NCBI GenBank assembly: GCA_028697835.1
Contig: JAQVDK010000009.1
Coordinates: 1-40,113 of the forward strand
Source: Eubacteriales bacterium
Lineage (GTDB): Bacteria > Bacillota > Clostridia > Monoglobales > Firm-18
Length of the DNA stretch: 40,113 nucleotides
Direction: 5' to 3'
Within the stretch, counting starts at the first letter, position 1. Each line of letters begins with the position of its first letter. Shown one piece after another: positions 23,661 through 31,420 of the stretch. Below the pieces are notes generated by a model. It saw nothing but the letters and a program-made list of their open reading frames with translations, was not told the DNA's origin and searched no databases. The translations under genes and the position numbers were made by a program.

Positions 23661-24809
23661 CTATAATGACTTGATTGTCTCCATCACATAGTCAGCAAAT
23701 TGCGCAGAGGTTGCACCTGTATCCCTTCCTGTGATAACAAGCTTTTTCTCCTCGTGCATGCAAATATCAAGGGCTCTTTCAAGCCTTTTGGCTTTTTCTG
23801 TAAATCCTATATGCTCCAAAAGCATAACTGCTGCCCGAATCATGCTGCATGGGTCCGCATACTTGGCTCTGCCCTCTTTGACCATTCTTGGCGCGCTTCC
23901 GTGGATAGCCTCAAACATTGCGTATTTTTTGCCGATGTTTGCGCTTCCGGCTGTTCCAACGCCCCCTTGAAACTCCGCAGCTTCGTCCGTAAGTATGTCG
24001 CCGTATAGGTTTGGCAGAACAAGAACTTGAAAGTCCGTGCGCCTTTTGGGGTCTATTAATTTTGCGGTCATAATGTCGATATACCAGTCGTCAAACTCAA
24101 TTTCCGGATATTCCTTGGCAACTTCCTTGCAAATTTCCAAAAACTTTCCGTCGGTTGTTTTAACAACATTTGCTTTTGTAACGCATGTAACCCTTGTTTT
24201 ACCTGCTTTTTTAGCATATTCAAAAGCCGCCCTTGCTATACGCTCGCTGCCTTCGGTAGTTGTTACGGTAAAGTCTATTGCAAGCTCGTCCGTAACATGA
24301 ACGCCTTTTGAGCCGACAGCGTATGCCCCCTCGGTGTTTTCACGGAAAAATGTCCAGTCTATGCCTTGCTCAGCTACCTTGACAGGGCGGACATTTGCAA
24401 AAAGGTCAAGCTCTTTCCTCATTGCAACGTTGGCGCTTTCGATATTCGGCCATGGGTCGCCCGCTCTTGGAGTTGTTGTGGGGCCTTTTAGTATAACGTG
24501 GCATTTTTTAATTTCTTCAAGCACGTCGTCGGGAATTGCTTTGCCAACAGCCGCACGATTTTCAATGGTGCACCCGTCAATAACTCTAAATTCAACCTTT
24601 TCCCCTTCAAGAAGGAACTCCAAAATCCTTTGAGCCTCGTTTGTTATGGAGGGACCGATTCCGTCGCCGCCAACAACGCCTATTATGATTTTGTCAAGCT
24701 CATCATAATTTATAAAATCTTTATCCTCTTTCATCTTTTCGATACGAAGCAGCTGCTCTTCTAACAGCTTTTCAAACTTTTCCTTAGCTTTATTAATATC
24801 CACATTCAT
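23661..24809 (-). CDS. icd: Isocitrate dehydrogenase (isocitrate/isopropylmalate dehydrogenase family)
   Basis: Beta-decarboxylating dehydrogenase (382 aa) converting isocitrate to 2-oxoglutarate. Conserved parts are VVGGDGIGPSI at the nucleotide end, RKELDLFANVRPV (substrate arginines), FFRENTEGAYAVG, KANVVKTTDG, LPNLYGDILTDEAAE with metal-binding Asp, and FEAIHGSAPRM. An N-terminal helical extension of about 40 residues, rich in Lys and Glu, precedes the catalytic core. Isopropylmalate or homoisocitrate dehydrogenase are the family alternatives; the aconitase gene five bases upstream favours isocitrate. The pair supplies 2-oxoglutarate for glutamate. Coenzyme preference is not assigned. Confidence 0.88.
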   Translation of the reverse strand: MNVDINKAKEKFEKLLEEQLLRIEKMKEDKDFINYDELDKIIIGVVGGDGIGPSITNEAQRILEFLLEGEKVEFRVIDGCTIENRAAVGKAIPDDVLEEIKKCHVILKGPTTTPRAGDPWPNIESANVAMRKELDLFANVRPVKVAEQGIDWTFFRENTEGAYAVGSKGVHVTDELAIDFTVTTTEGSERIARAAFEYAKKAGKTRVTCVTKANVVKTTDGKFLEICKEVAKEYPEIEFDDWYIDIMTAKLIDPKRRTDFQVLVLPNLYGDILTDEAAEFQGGVGTAGSANIGKKYAMFEAIHGSAPRMVKEGRAKYADPCSMIRAAVMLLEHIGFTEKAKRLERALDICMHEEKKLVITGRDTGATSAQFADYVMETIKSL

Positions 24810-24814
24810 ATCAT

Positions 24815-26746
24815 CTATTCCTCACTTTGCATTTTAGTATAGTTTAAAAGCCCGCCTGCCAAAATCAACTTGCGCTGACGTGCAGACAGCGTCAATTCGA
24901 GTGGAATTTCCTTGTTTTTCGTTTTGTTCAAAAGAACAATAGGCTGTGATTTTTCAACCTTTTCCCTTATGTTTTCAAGCACCAGTACATCATCTATGTC
25001 AACTTTATCGTAGTCATCCTCGTTTGCAAAGGTAAGCGGCAGGATTCCGGAATTTATTAAATTTGCCATGTGTATTCTGGCAAATGATTTTGCAATAACC
25101 GCCTTAATTCCCAAATAAAGAGGCACCAGTGCGGCGTGTTCCCTGGAAGAGCCCTGTCCGTAGTTGGAGCCGCCTATTATAAAGCCTCCGTTTTTCTCCT
25201 TTGCTCTGGATGGAAAATGCGGGTCGCACGGAGCAAAGCAAAATTCCGAAAGATAAGGAATGTTCGAGCGGAAAGGAAGAAGCTTCGCATTGGAAGGCAT
25301 GATATGGTCGGTTGTAATGTTATCGCCGACTTTAATCAGCGCCTGGGCCTTAATATCCTCCGCTAAAGGAACGTTAACAGGGAAAGGCTTGATGTTTGGT
25401 CCTCTTACAACTTCAACGCTATCCCCGTTTTCTGCGGGCGGGTCAATCATGTTGTCGTTTACTATGAACTTTTCAGGCTCTTTTGCGGCCTTTGGCTCGC
25501 CCCATGTGCGCGGGTCTGTAAGAACGCCCGAAATAGCGCTTGCCGCAGCGGTTTCAGGGCTTACGATATATACTTTAGCACTTGCTGTGCCGCTTCGACC
25601 TTCAAAGTTTCTGTTGTTGGTCCTAAGCGAAACCGCGTCTGTCTTTGGAGCCTGACCCATACCGATACAGGGACCGCATGCACTTTCCAAGATTCTTGCT
25701 CCGGCGTCAATCATGTCTGCTAAGGCACCGCTTCGTGCAAGCATATTTAAAACCTGCTTCGAGCCGGGTCCTATTACAAGGCTTACGTCAGGATGCACCG
25801 TTTTGCCTTTTAGCATTTTTGCAACCGTTTCCATATCCCTGTATGACGAGTTTGTACAGCTTCCTATAAACACTTGGTCAACCTTTATAGAGCCCACGTT
25901 TTCAACGGTATCCACATTGTCCGGCATGTGGGGCTTTGCCACAAGAGGAACAAGGCTTGAAAGGTCGATGGTGATTTCATCATCATAAACAGCGTCGCTG
26001 TCTGCCGAAAGCTCTATCCAATCCTCTTCCCTGCCCTGGGCCTTCAAAAACTCCCTTGTAACCTCGTCGCTTGGGAAAACCGAGGTTGTTGCGCCAAGCT
26101 CTGCACCCATATTGGTTATTGTGGCACGCTCGGGAACTGTAAGGGACTTTACGCCCTCGCCGGCGTATTCCATAATGTATCCAACGCCGCCTTTTACCGT
26201 AAGCTGTCTTAAAACTTCAAGAATAACATCCTTTGCGCTTACCCAAGGGCTTAATTTTCCAACCAAATTAACCTTTCTAACCTTGGGCATTGCCAAGTGG
26301 TATGCGCCGCCGCCCATTGCCACCGCAACGTCAAGACCGCCTGCGCCAATTGCAAGCATTCCAAGCCCACCGCCTGTGGGGGTGTGGCTGTCAGAGCCCA
26401 AAAGGGTTTTTCCGGGCTTGCCAAATCGCTCTAAGTGAACCTGATGGCATATGCCGTTTCCGGGGCGTGAAAAGTGTACGCCATATTTTTTGGCTACGGT
26501 TTGAATGTATTTATGGTCATCGGCGTTTTCAAATCCTGCTTGCAATGTGTTGTGGTCTATATATGCAACGGATATTTCTGTCTTAACACGTGGGATGCCG
26601 ATTGCTTCAAACTGAAGATAAGCCATGGTACCTGTTGAGTCCTGCGTTAAGGTTTGGTCAATTTTAATTGCCACGTCCTCGCCGGGCTTCATCTGTCCGC
26701 TTACCAAATGGCTTTTTATAATTTTTTGTGCTATGTTATAGCCCAT
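24815..26746 (-). CDS. acn: Aconitate hydratase
   Basis: Aconitase (643 aa, the shorter monomeric form found in Clostridia and other anaerobes) interconverting citrate and isocitrate with a [4Fe-4S] cluster. Cluster ligands are the Cys in VFIGSCTNSSY (about residue 298) and the pair in ESACGPCIGMG (about 358-361). Substrate-binding parts include LLGSDSHTPTGGGLG and the C-terminal swivel-domain GGSNYGQGSSREHAA. Start ATG at 26746 follows AGGAGG. It leads the acn-icd-mfd block and has its own promoter. A citrate synthase gene is not in the window. Confidence 0.96.
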   Translation of the reverse strand: MGYNIAQKIIKSHLVSGQMKPGEDVAIKIDQTLTQDSTGTMAYLQFEAIGIPRVKTEISVAYIDHNTLQAGFENADDHKYIQTVAKKYGVHFSRPGNGICHQVHLERFGKPGKTLLGSDSHTPTGGGLGMLAIGAGGLDVAVAMGGGAYHLAMPKVRKVNLVGKLSPWVSAKDVILEVLRQLTVKGGVGYIMEYAGEGVKSLTVPERATITNMGAELGATTSVFPSDEVTREFLKAQGREEDWIELSADSDAVYDDEITIDLSSLVPLVAKPHMPDNVDTVENVGSIKVDQVFIGSCTNSSYRDMETVAKMLKGKTVHPDVSLVIGPGSKQVLNMLARSGALADMIDAGARILESACGPCIGMGQAPKTDAVSLRTNNRNFEGRSGTASAKVYIVSPETAAASAISGVLTDPRTWGEPKAAKEPEKFIVNDNMIDPPAENGDSVEVVRGPNIKPFPVNVPLAEDIKAQALIKVGDNITTDHIMPSNAKLLPFRSNIPYLSEFCFAPCDPHFPSRAKEKNGGFIIGGSNYGQGSSREHAALVPLYLGIKAVIAKSFARIHMANLINSGILPLTFANEDDYDKVDIDDVLVLENIREKVEKSQPIVLLNKTKNKEIPLELTLSARQRKLILAGGLLNYTKMQSEE

Positions 26747-26778
26747 GTTCCTGCCTCCTTTTATTTATAGCTTCTTAT

Positions 26779-26807
26779 ATTTTATTGAATATACGAAAAA
26801 TTGTCAA
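26779..26807 (-). promoter_or_regulatory. Sigma-A promoter of acn-icd(-mfd)
   Basis: TTGACA (26802-26807), 17 bases, TAAAAT (26779-26784) on the minus strand, about 35 bases before the acn start. Confidence 0.8.
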
Positions 26808-26854
26808 GCTGTTATTTCACAAAAAGCAAGTTTTAGGATAAATTATGCGCCTGT

Positions 26855-27655
26855 TTACCAATTTTCTTTTAAGCATAGCTTTTTTGTTTTATCAAACGAG
26901 GTTTTAAGCTGGTCCAAGCTTTTATAATTAGAATTATAAACCTCTATAATTGCATTGCCCCTGTATCCCTTTTGCTTTAAATAATCAAAATATTCCGAAA
27001 AGTCCACAGTCCCCTCCCCCGGAAGGAGGCAAGTGGCTGTGTCGTTGTTGTCATTTAAATGAAGGTTTACAAGACCTTCTCCCATAACTTCAATATATTC
27101 ATAAGGAGAAATACCGGCTCTTTTGGCTTGCTTTATATCAAGAGTGTGCTTTAGATTAGTGCTTTTTGTAATCTCTTTTATTCTTTTTATAAACTCCGGC
27201 CTTGACGACTGGCACCAAGCAACATTTTCCCATGCAAGCTGTACCCCGTAAGAGCATGCCATGTTCGCCAAAAGGTCAAAGCACTTTCCATAGTGTGCAA
27301 AGTCTATCGAGTCAAAATCGTCCGCGCGTTTGTCACCATGGAAGGTATAAATATTGCACCCCAGCGCCGAGGCAGCCTTTAAAACCTTCTCAAAGGATTT
27401 TAGGGCATCTTTTCTGCGCCTTTCATAGTCGGAAAAAAGCTGCGCCTCAAAGGGGGCGCAAAACGCATGGACAGAGTTTGGTTTTATATTGTATTTCGTA
27501 AGCCTATCTTTAATGAGGCTTGTAAATTCAGGCTCGTATTCACATTCCGCTTCAAAGAACACTTCGCATACACTTGCTCCAAGGCCTGCTATTATTTCCA
27601 GGGTTTGTTCCGTTTGCATGGGATAAAAGCAAGCTGTTGATATACCTATTTCCAT
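26855..27655 (-). CDS. Sugar phosphate isomerase/epimerase-like TIM-barrel protein
   Basis: Xylose isomerase-like TIM barrel (266 aa, AP-endonuclease-2 fold). Metal-ligand candidates in order are His in NSVHAF, His in YTFHGDK, Glu in LAWENVAW, Asp in HTLDIKQA, His in LVNLHLNDN and Glu in AIIEVYNS. The full set suggests an active metalloenzyme rather than a relic. The substrate is not predictable: the fold covers sugar epimerases, inositol enzymes and DNA endonuclease IV, and no sugar transport or catabolic genes lie nearby. Start ATG at 27655 follows GGAGG. The minus-strand TATAAT at 27713-27718 is a likely -10; its -35 region overlaps the palindrome at 27733-27748. Confidence 0.82.
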   Translation of the reverse strand: MEIGISTACFYPMQTEQTLEIIAGLGASVCEVFFEAECEYEPEFTSLIKDRLTKYNIKPNSVHAFCAPFEAQLFSDYERRRKDALKSFEKVLKAASALGCNIYTFHGDKRADDFDSIDFAHYGKCFDLLANMACSYGVQLAWENVAWCQSSRPEFIKRIKEITKSTNLKHTLDIKQAKRAGISPYEYIEVMGEGLVNLHLNDNNDTATCLLPGEGTVDFSEYFDYLKQKGYRGNAIIEVYNSNYKSLDQLKTSFDKTKKLCLKENW

Positions 27656-27732
27656 TGTTTTACCTCCATAGGAAAAAAATATTCATTGTATCTTCATAGG
27701 TTTTATGTTACCATTATAGTATATAGAAAGAC

Positions 27733-27748
27733 ATATGTTCTAACATAT
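27733..27748. promoter_or_regulatory. Palindrome between divergent genes, operator candidate
   Basis: ATATGTT-CT-AACATAT, perfect 7-bp arms. It overlaps the expected -35 of the isomerase-like gene on minus and lies just before the ribosome binding site of the small membrane protein on plus. It could control both, but no regulator is identified. Confidence 0.45.
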
Positions 27749-27770
27749 ATTATCAGGGGGGGTGTCCCTT

Positions 27771-28028
27771 ATGAGAGAGATTGCGAAAAAGCTGGGTCAG
27801 CTAACCCAAGTGTCAATACTTATTTTAAAGTATGGCATGCAGCTTGCCTGTGCGGTGCTTGGGGCAGGTCTTTTTATGCAGATTTTTAATATCAATTCCG
27901 GAAGCTACAGCTTAAGCCTATCGGAGCAGGCAACTGCCACGGTAGAGTCGGCGGTAAGTATTTTTGCAATAGTTGTAATCGGCAGCTTGCTTTTTGATTA
28001 TACTTATAAAAAACATAACTGCGAGTAG
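27771..28028 (+). CDS. Small two-TM membrane protein, unknown
   Basis: Protein of 85 aa, starting MREIAKKLGQLTQVS. Two hydrophobic segments lie at about 17-37 and 60-78, separated by a loop rich in Ser and Thr (INSGSYSLSLSEQATATVESAVS). The C-terminus is short and basic (YTYKKHNCE). I choose the ATG at 27771, preceded by AGGGGGG about eight bases upstream; a GTG three codons earlier is possible but close to that site. A strong terminator follows at once, so it is a single-gene unit. No family is recognised. Good RBS, clean terminator and coding-like composition support a real gene. Confidence 0.72.
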   Translation: MREIAKKLGQLTQVSILILKYGMQLACAVLGAGLFMQIFNINSGSYSLSLSEQATATVESAVSIFAIVVIGSLLFDYTYKKHNCE

Positions 28029-28031
28029 CTA

Positions 28032-28063
28032 AAAAAGGGGGGTGGTTTCACACTCCCCTTTTT
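28032..28063 (+). terminator. Intrinsic terminator, possibly bidirectional
   Basis: AAAAAGGGGGGTG, six-base loop, CACTCCCCTTTTT: a 13-bp stem with one G-T pair. The A-run on the 5' side would give a U-run on the other strand, so it may also stop minus-strand transcripts leaving the phosphoribosyltransferase gene. Confidence 0.88.
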
Positions 28064-28143
28064 GTGTATAGAAAACTGCGCTAAGATGAAAACCCTTACT
28101 TTTTTTGTAAAGGCTTTTGCGCCTAAAGCTTTTGGGTTTTAGA

Positions 28144-28704
28144 TTATTCGATGGGGTTTCCTTCGCCGTCAAGGAGGGGGATATATCCAAGAGTTATAAT
28201 ATCGTCACGATATTTTGCATCGCCCTCCGCTAAAATAGCCATTTTCCCCACCACGTTGCCCCCTGCCTGCTTTACCAGCTTTTCAACCGCAATCAAAGAC
28301 TCGCCGGTGCTTATAACATCGTCTATAATAACAACGTTTTTTCCTTTCATAAACTGGGCGTCCGCTCCGTCTATAAAAAGCTGCTGGCGTCTGGCAGTGG
28401 TAATGGATTGAACCTCCACTGAAAAAATATCCCTCATGTATAATTTGGTTGATTTTCGAGCGATAATATACCTGCTTTCCCCGCATTGCCTTGCCATTTC
28501 GTGAACAAGGGGGATTCCCTTTGCTTCCGCAGTGATAAGCACGTCATGGGGCGGTGCTTTTTTCAAAAGCTCCTGTGCGGCCTTTACAGTCATCTCCACA
28601 TCGCCGAATATAACAAAAGCGGCTATGTATAAATCGTCGCTTACTTTGCAAATCGGCAAGGAACGCTTAAGGCCGGCAATTTCAACGTCATAATACTTTT
28701 TCAT
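28144..28704 (-). CDS. Purine phosphoribosyltransferase, Apt-like
   Basis: Type I phosphoribosyltransferase (186 aa) that would join a purine base with PRPP to form a nucleotide. The PRPP motif is VVIIDDVISTGES near residues 123-135. DVLITAEAKGIPLVHEMAR precedes it and resembles the adenine PRT hood/PPi loop. Start: ATG at 28704 gives MKKYYDVEIAGL; the frame continues to 28782, but that extension runs through the promoter. Adenine PRT is the nearest match. Xanthine or another purine base is possible, so I give no symbol. Transcribed divergently from thrC. Confidence 0.82.
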   Translation of the reverse strand: MKKYYDVEIAGLKRSLPICKVSDDLYIAAFVIFGDVEMTVKAAQELLKKAPPHDVLITAEAKGIPLVHEMARQCGESRYIIARKSTKLYMRDIFSVEVQSITTARRQQLFIDGADAQFMKGKNVVIIDDVISTGESLIAVEKLVKQAGGNVVGKMAILAEGDAKYRDDIITLGYIPLLDGEGNPIE

Positions 28705-28754
28705 TGGTTTTAAGCCTCGCTTTATATAAAAGTTCAAAAAATTCACCAAAAAAT

Positions 28755-28782
28755 ATTTTATCATATCTGCGCAAAATGTCAA
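28755..28782 (-). promoter_or_regulatory. Sigma-A promoter of the phosphoribosyltransferase gene
   Basis: TTGACA (28777-28782), 16 bases, TAAAAT (28755-28760) on the minus strand. Confidence 0.7.
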
Positions 28783-28804
28783 CTGCCTGCATGGCGGTTT
28801 TTTT
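28781..28804 (+). terminator. Small intrinsic terminator upstream of thrC
   Basis: AACTGCC, five-base loop TGCAT, GGCGGTT, then a run of T on the plus strand. The 7-bp stem has one T-G pair. It would stop plus-strand transcripts antisense to the phosphoribosyltransferase gene before the thrC promoter. Confidence 0.55.
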
Positions 28805-28833
28805 ATATTTTTAAAATATTTGTATCAAAATAC

Positions 28834-28862
28834 TTTACATTTTCGTAAATTTATATTATTAT
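28834..28862 (+). promoter_or_regulatory. Sigma-A promoter of thrC
   Basis: TTTACA (28834-28839), 17 bases, TATTAT (28857-28862), followed by AAAGGAGG and the ATG at 28894. Confidence 0.7.
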
Positions 28863-28893
28863 GTAGTTTGGTAGTAAAGGAGGAAATAATATC

Positions 28894-30393
28894 ATGAAAT
28901 ATAAAAGTACTCGAAGCAGAAACCTTGAATGTTCTGCGGCAGAGGCTATAAAAATGGGGCTGGCGGCAGACGGCGGCCTGTTTGTCCCTGAGCGCTTTCC
29001 CGCATTTTCTCTGCAGGAAATAGAAGATATGAAATCCCTTAGCTATAATGGACGTGCTGTGAAAATCCTAAGCCGTTTCCTCACAGATTTTACCGAAGAA
29101 GAAATTAAAGAGTGCGTTGATGCTGCTTATAATAAGTCGAAGTTTGAAACAGAAAGCATTACACCTGTTTACAAGCTGAACCAGCAGGTGTATTTCTTAG
29201 AGCTTTGGCACGGCATAACCTGTGCATTTAAAGATATGGCACTTCAAATTTTGCCCCATCTTTTGACCAAATCAATCAAAAAAACAAACGATGACAAAAC
29301 TGTCGTTATTTTGGTGGCAACCTCCGGCGATACCGGCAAAGCGGCACTGGAGGGCTTTCGGGATATAGATGGAACAAAAATTGCTGTTTTTTATCCCGAA
29401 AACGGTGTTTCAAGCATGCAAAAGCTTCAAATGACCACCCAAGAAGGCGAAAATGTTGTTGTCGGCGCAATCTGCGGAAATTTTGACGATGCCCAATCGG
29501 CGGTAAAGGCTATATTTACAGATGAGGAATATAAAGCATACCTTAACAAAAAAGGATTTATGCTCTCTTCCGCCAATTCTATAAATTGGGGGCGCTTGGT
29601 TCCGCAAATTGTTTATTATTTTTCCTGCTATGCGGATATGCTTTTAAGCGAGGAAATTACCCTTGGCGAAAAGGTTAATTTTGTGGTGCCCACGGGTAAT
29701 TTTGGCGATATTTTGGCGGGATATTACGCCATGCTTATGGGGCTTCCCGTAAACAAGCTGGTTTGTGCTTCAAACAAAAACAATGTCCTTACGGACTTTA
29801 TAAACACCGGCATATACAATAGGAACAGAACTTTCTATACAACCTCGTCACCTTCCATGGATATTTTAATTTCCAGCAACTTGGAAAGGTTTTTATATGA
29901 TATTACAGGTAATGACTGCGCAAGGGTAAAAGGCTGGATGGAGGAGCTTGCTGCGGAAGGCAGGTATGAAATTCCGGATATAAGCAAGCAAAAGGTCAAA
30001 GAAATTCTTTGGGGAGGGTATTGCGGCGAAGAGGATACGCTTCTTGCCATTAAAGACACCTTCGAGGCATATGGATATGTAATGGACCCTCACACTGCTG
30101 TGGCTAAAAATGTTTACGACCAGTATTTTTTCGAAACAGGGGACACTACAAAATCGATAATTTTATCAACCGCCAGCCCTTTTAAATTTAACAGGGATGT
30201 TTTAAAGGCCCTTACGGGCGGCGTGGCAGAGGATGCTGACGAATTTTCTTTGCTTGACGATTTGGCGAAAATTTCCGGCATGAAAATTCCTCAATCGCTT
30301 GCGCAATTGAAATCAAAGTCTGTAAGGTTTGACGAAACTTTGAAAAAAGCCAATATGCGTGATTTTGTAAATAAAAGCCTTGGTATAAATTAG
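28894..30393 (+). CDS. thrC: Threonine synthase
   Basis: PLP enzyme (499 aa) converting O-phosphohomoserine to threonine. The N-terminal domain begins MKYKSTRSRN. The PLP lysine is K113 in ITCAFKDMALQ. The phosphate-binding loop ATSGDTGKAALEG and VPTGNFGDILAGYYA are clear. Length matches the longer, bacterial/fungal-type ThrC. It is a single-gene unit with its own promoter; no hom or thrB is nearby. A hairpin follows the stop and separates it from the convergent DUF1540 gene. Confidence 0.96.
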   Translation: MKYKSTRSRNLECSAAEAIKMGLAADGGLFVPERFPAFSLQEIEDMKSLSYNGRAVKILSRFLTDFTEEEIKECVDAAYNKSKFETESITPVYKLNQQVYFLELWHGITCAFKDMALQILPHLLTKSIKKTNDDKTVVILVATSGDTGKAALEGFRDIDGTKIAVFYPENGVSSMQKLQMTTQEGENVVVGAICGNFDDAQSAVKAIFTDEEYKAYLNKKGFMLSSANSINWGRLVPQIVYYFSCYADMLLSEEITLGEKVNFVVPTGNFGDILAGYYAMLMGLPVNKLVCASNKNNVLTDFINTGIYNRNRTFYTTSSPSMDILISSNLERFLYDITGNDCARVKGWMEELAAEGRYEIPDISKQKVKEILWGGYCGEEDTLLAIKDTFEAYGYVMDPHTAVAKNVYDQYFFETGDTTKSIILSTASPFKFNRDVLKALTGGVAEDADEFSLLDDLAKISGMKIPQSLAQLKSKSVRFDETLKKANMRDFVNKSLGIN

Positions 30394-30404
30394 GCCTTAT
30401 AAGG

Positions 30405-30447
30405 TTCAAAAGAAGCAATGCCTCTTTCTTTTGAAGAAAGAGGCATT
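30405..30447. terminator. Overlapping hairpins between thrC and the DUF1540 gene
   Basis: A perfect 12-bp stem AATGCCTCTTTC (30417-30428) with GAAAGAGGCATT (30436-30447). A competing 10-bp stem TTCAAAAGAA (30405-30414) pairs with TTCTTTTGAA (30426-30435). The two share bases and cannot form together. T-runs are poor on both strands, so termination strength is uncertain; convergent placement suggests a shared transcription end. Confidence 0.6.
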
Positions 30448-30458
30448 CGGAAGTTTGG

Positions 30459-30614
30459 CTATCTGCTGTTTTTTGGCTTGTAAGTTATACAGTCTGCACT
30501 GCTGCTGCTTTTTTCACTTACCTGAATATATTCCGCCGCGCATTTTTCTTTTGTGTTGTATGCGCACTGCACCACTGTACAGTTAATTTCAGGTATAACT
30601 TTTGCATGACTCAT
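30459..30614 (-). CDS. DUF1540 small cysteine-rich protein
   Basis: A 51-aa protein with four cysteines in the DUF1540 pattern. NCTVVQCAYN holds the first pair, KEKCAAEYIQV the third and ADCITYK the last. The family is common in Clostridia and is thought to bind metal; its role is unknown. The ATG at 30614 has GGGAGAG about nine bases upstream. A TATAAT (30658-30663, minus strand) is a likely -10, with no good -35. It converges with thrC and is divergent from the metallophosphoesterase gene. Confidence 0.85.
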   Translation of the reverse strand: MSHAKVIPEINCTVVQCAYNTKEKCAAEYIQVSEKSSSSADCITYKPKNSR

Positions 30615-30685
30615 TTTATATCACTCTCCCATAGATATTTTATGAGATTTTGTATTTATTATACCGTAGAAACAGGAGAAGTTTT

Positions 30686-31360
30686 ATGGCGCTTTTTGCT
30701 ATTTCGGATTTGCATTTGTCTCTTGGAACAGACAAGCCTATGTATGTTTTTGGCGATAATTGGAAGGACTATGAGTCGAAGCTTAAAAAAAATTGGGAAG
30801 ATTGTGTATGTGATGAAGATTTTGTCATTATAAACGGCGATAATTCGTGGGCTACATACCTTGAAAACGCCAAAGACGATTTTGCTTTTATAAACAGCTT
30901 GCCCGGCAAAAAAATTTTAACCAAGGGAAATCACGATTATTGGTGGACAACCATGAAAAAAATGAATGATTTTTGCAGGGAAAACGGCCTTGATACCATT
31001 AGTTTTTTGCAAAACAATCATTTTATGTATGGCGATATGGCTATTTGCGGCACCCGTGGCTGGCAGCTAACCTGCGGCGATGAGCAGGATTTGAAAATCC
31101 ACAGCAGAGAGCTTGAAAGGCTAAGACTTTCGTTTAACTCTGCAAAGGCTTCAACCCCGGCGCAAATAATAGTTGCCCTGCATTACCCGCCGGACGAGGC
31201 TTTCAAAGCCTTGATGCAGGAGCATGGTGTTACCCAGTGTTATTACGGGCATCTTCACGGGAATTCTCACCGGCTTGCGCTTGTGGGTATGTCAAATAGC
31301 ATAAAATATCAATTGGTTTCGTGTGATTTTTTGGACTTTAAGCCGTTTAAAATATGTTGA
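30686..31360 (+). CDS. Calcineurin-like metallophosphoesterase
   Basis: Metallophosphoesterase (224 aa). Metal and catalytic motifs come in the expected order: DLH in AISDLHLSL, GDN in VIINGDNSW, GNHDYWW, the His in VALHYPP, and GHLHG near the C-terminus. The start is the ATG at 30686 with AGGAG eight bases before it, giving MALFAISDLHLS; the frame is open to 30650 but without a supporting site. The substrate (nucleotide, phosphodiester or protein phosphate) is not predictable. Its TGA stop forms part of the -35 hexamer of the tig promoter. Confidence 0.87.
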   Translation: MALFAISDLHLSLGTDKPMYVFGDNWKDYESKLKKNWEDCVCDEDFVIINGDNSWATYLENAKDDFAFINSLPGKKILTKGNHDYWWTTMKKMNDFCRENGLDTISFLQNNHFMYGDMAICGTRGWQLTCGDEQDLKIHSRELERLRLSFNSAKASTPAQIIVALHYPPDEAFKALMQEHGVTQCYYGHLHGNSHRLALVGMSNSIKYQLVSCDFLDFKPFKIC

Positions 31361-31386
31361 AATATATTTTGAAAATATGGTATAAT
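31357..31386 (+). promoter_or_regulatory. Sigma-A promoter of tig-clpP-clpX
   Basis: TTGAAA (31357-31362), 18 bases, perfect TATAAT (31381-31386). The hexamer includes the stop codon of the metallophosphoesterase gene (TGA at 31358-31360). Confidence 0.78.
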
Positions 31387-31420
31387 TAATAAGTATGAAA
31401 AAATTTAGGAGGAGTAAATA

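Noticed and set aside
23661-24809. 3-isopropylmalate dehydrogenase (leuB)
   Set aside because: The family is shared, but the adjacent aconitase gene and absence of leu genes favour isocitrate dehydrogenase. Not settled by sequence alone.
27733-27748. SOS (LexA) box
   Set aside because: The palindrome ATATGTTCTAACATAT lacks the CGAAC...GTTCG core of Gram-positive LexA sites, and neither neighbour is a typical SOS gene.
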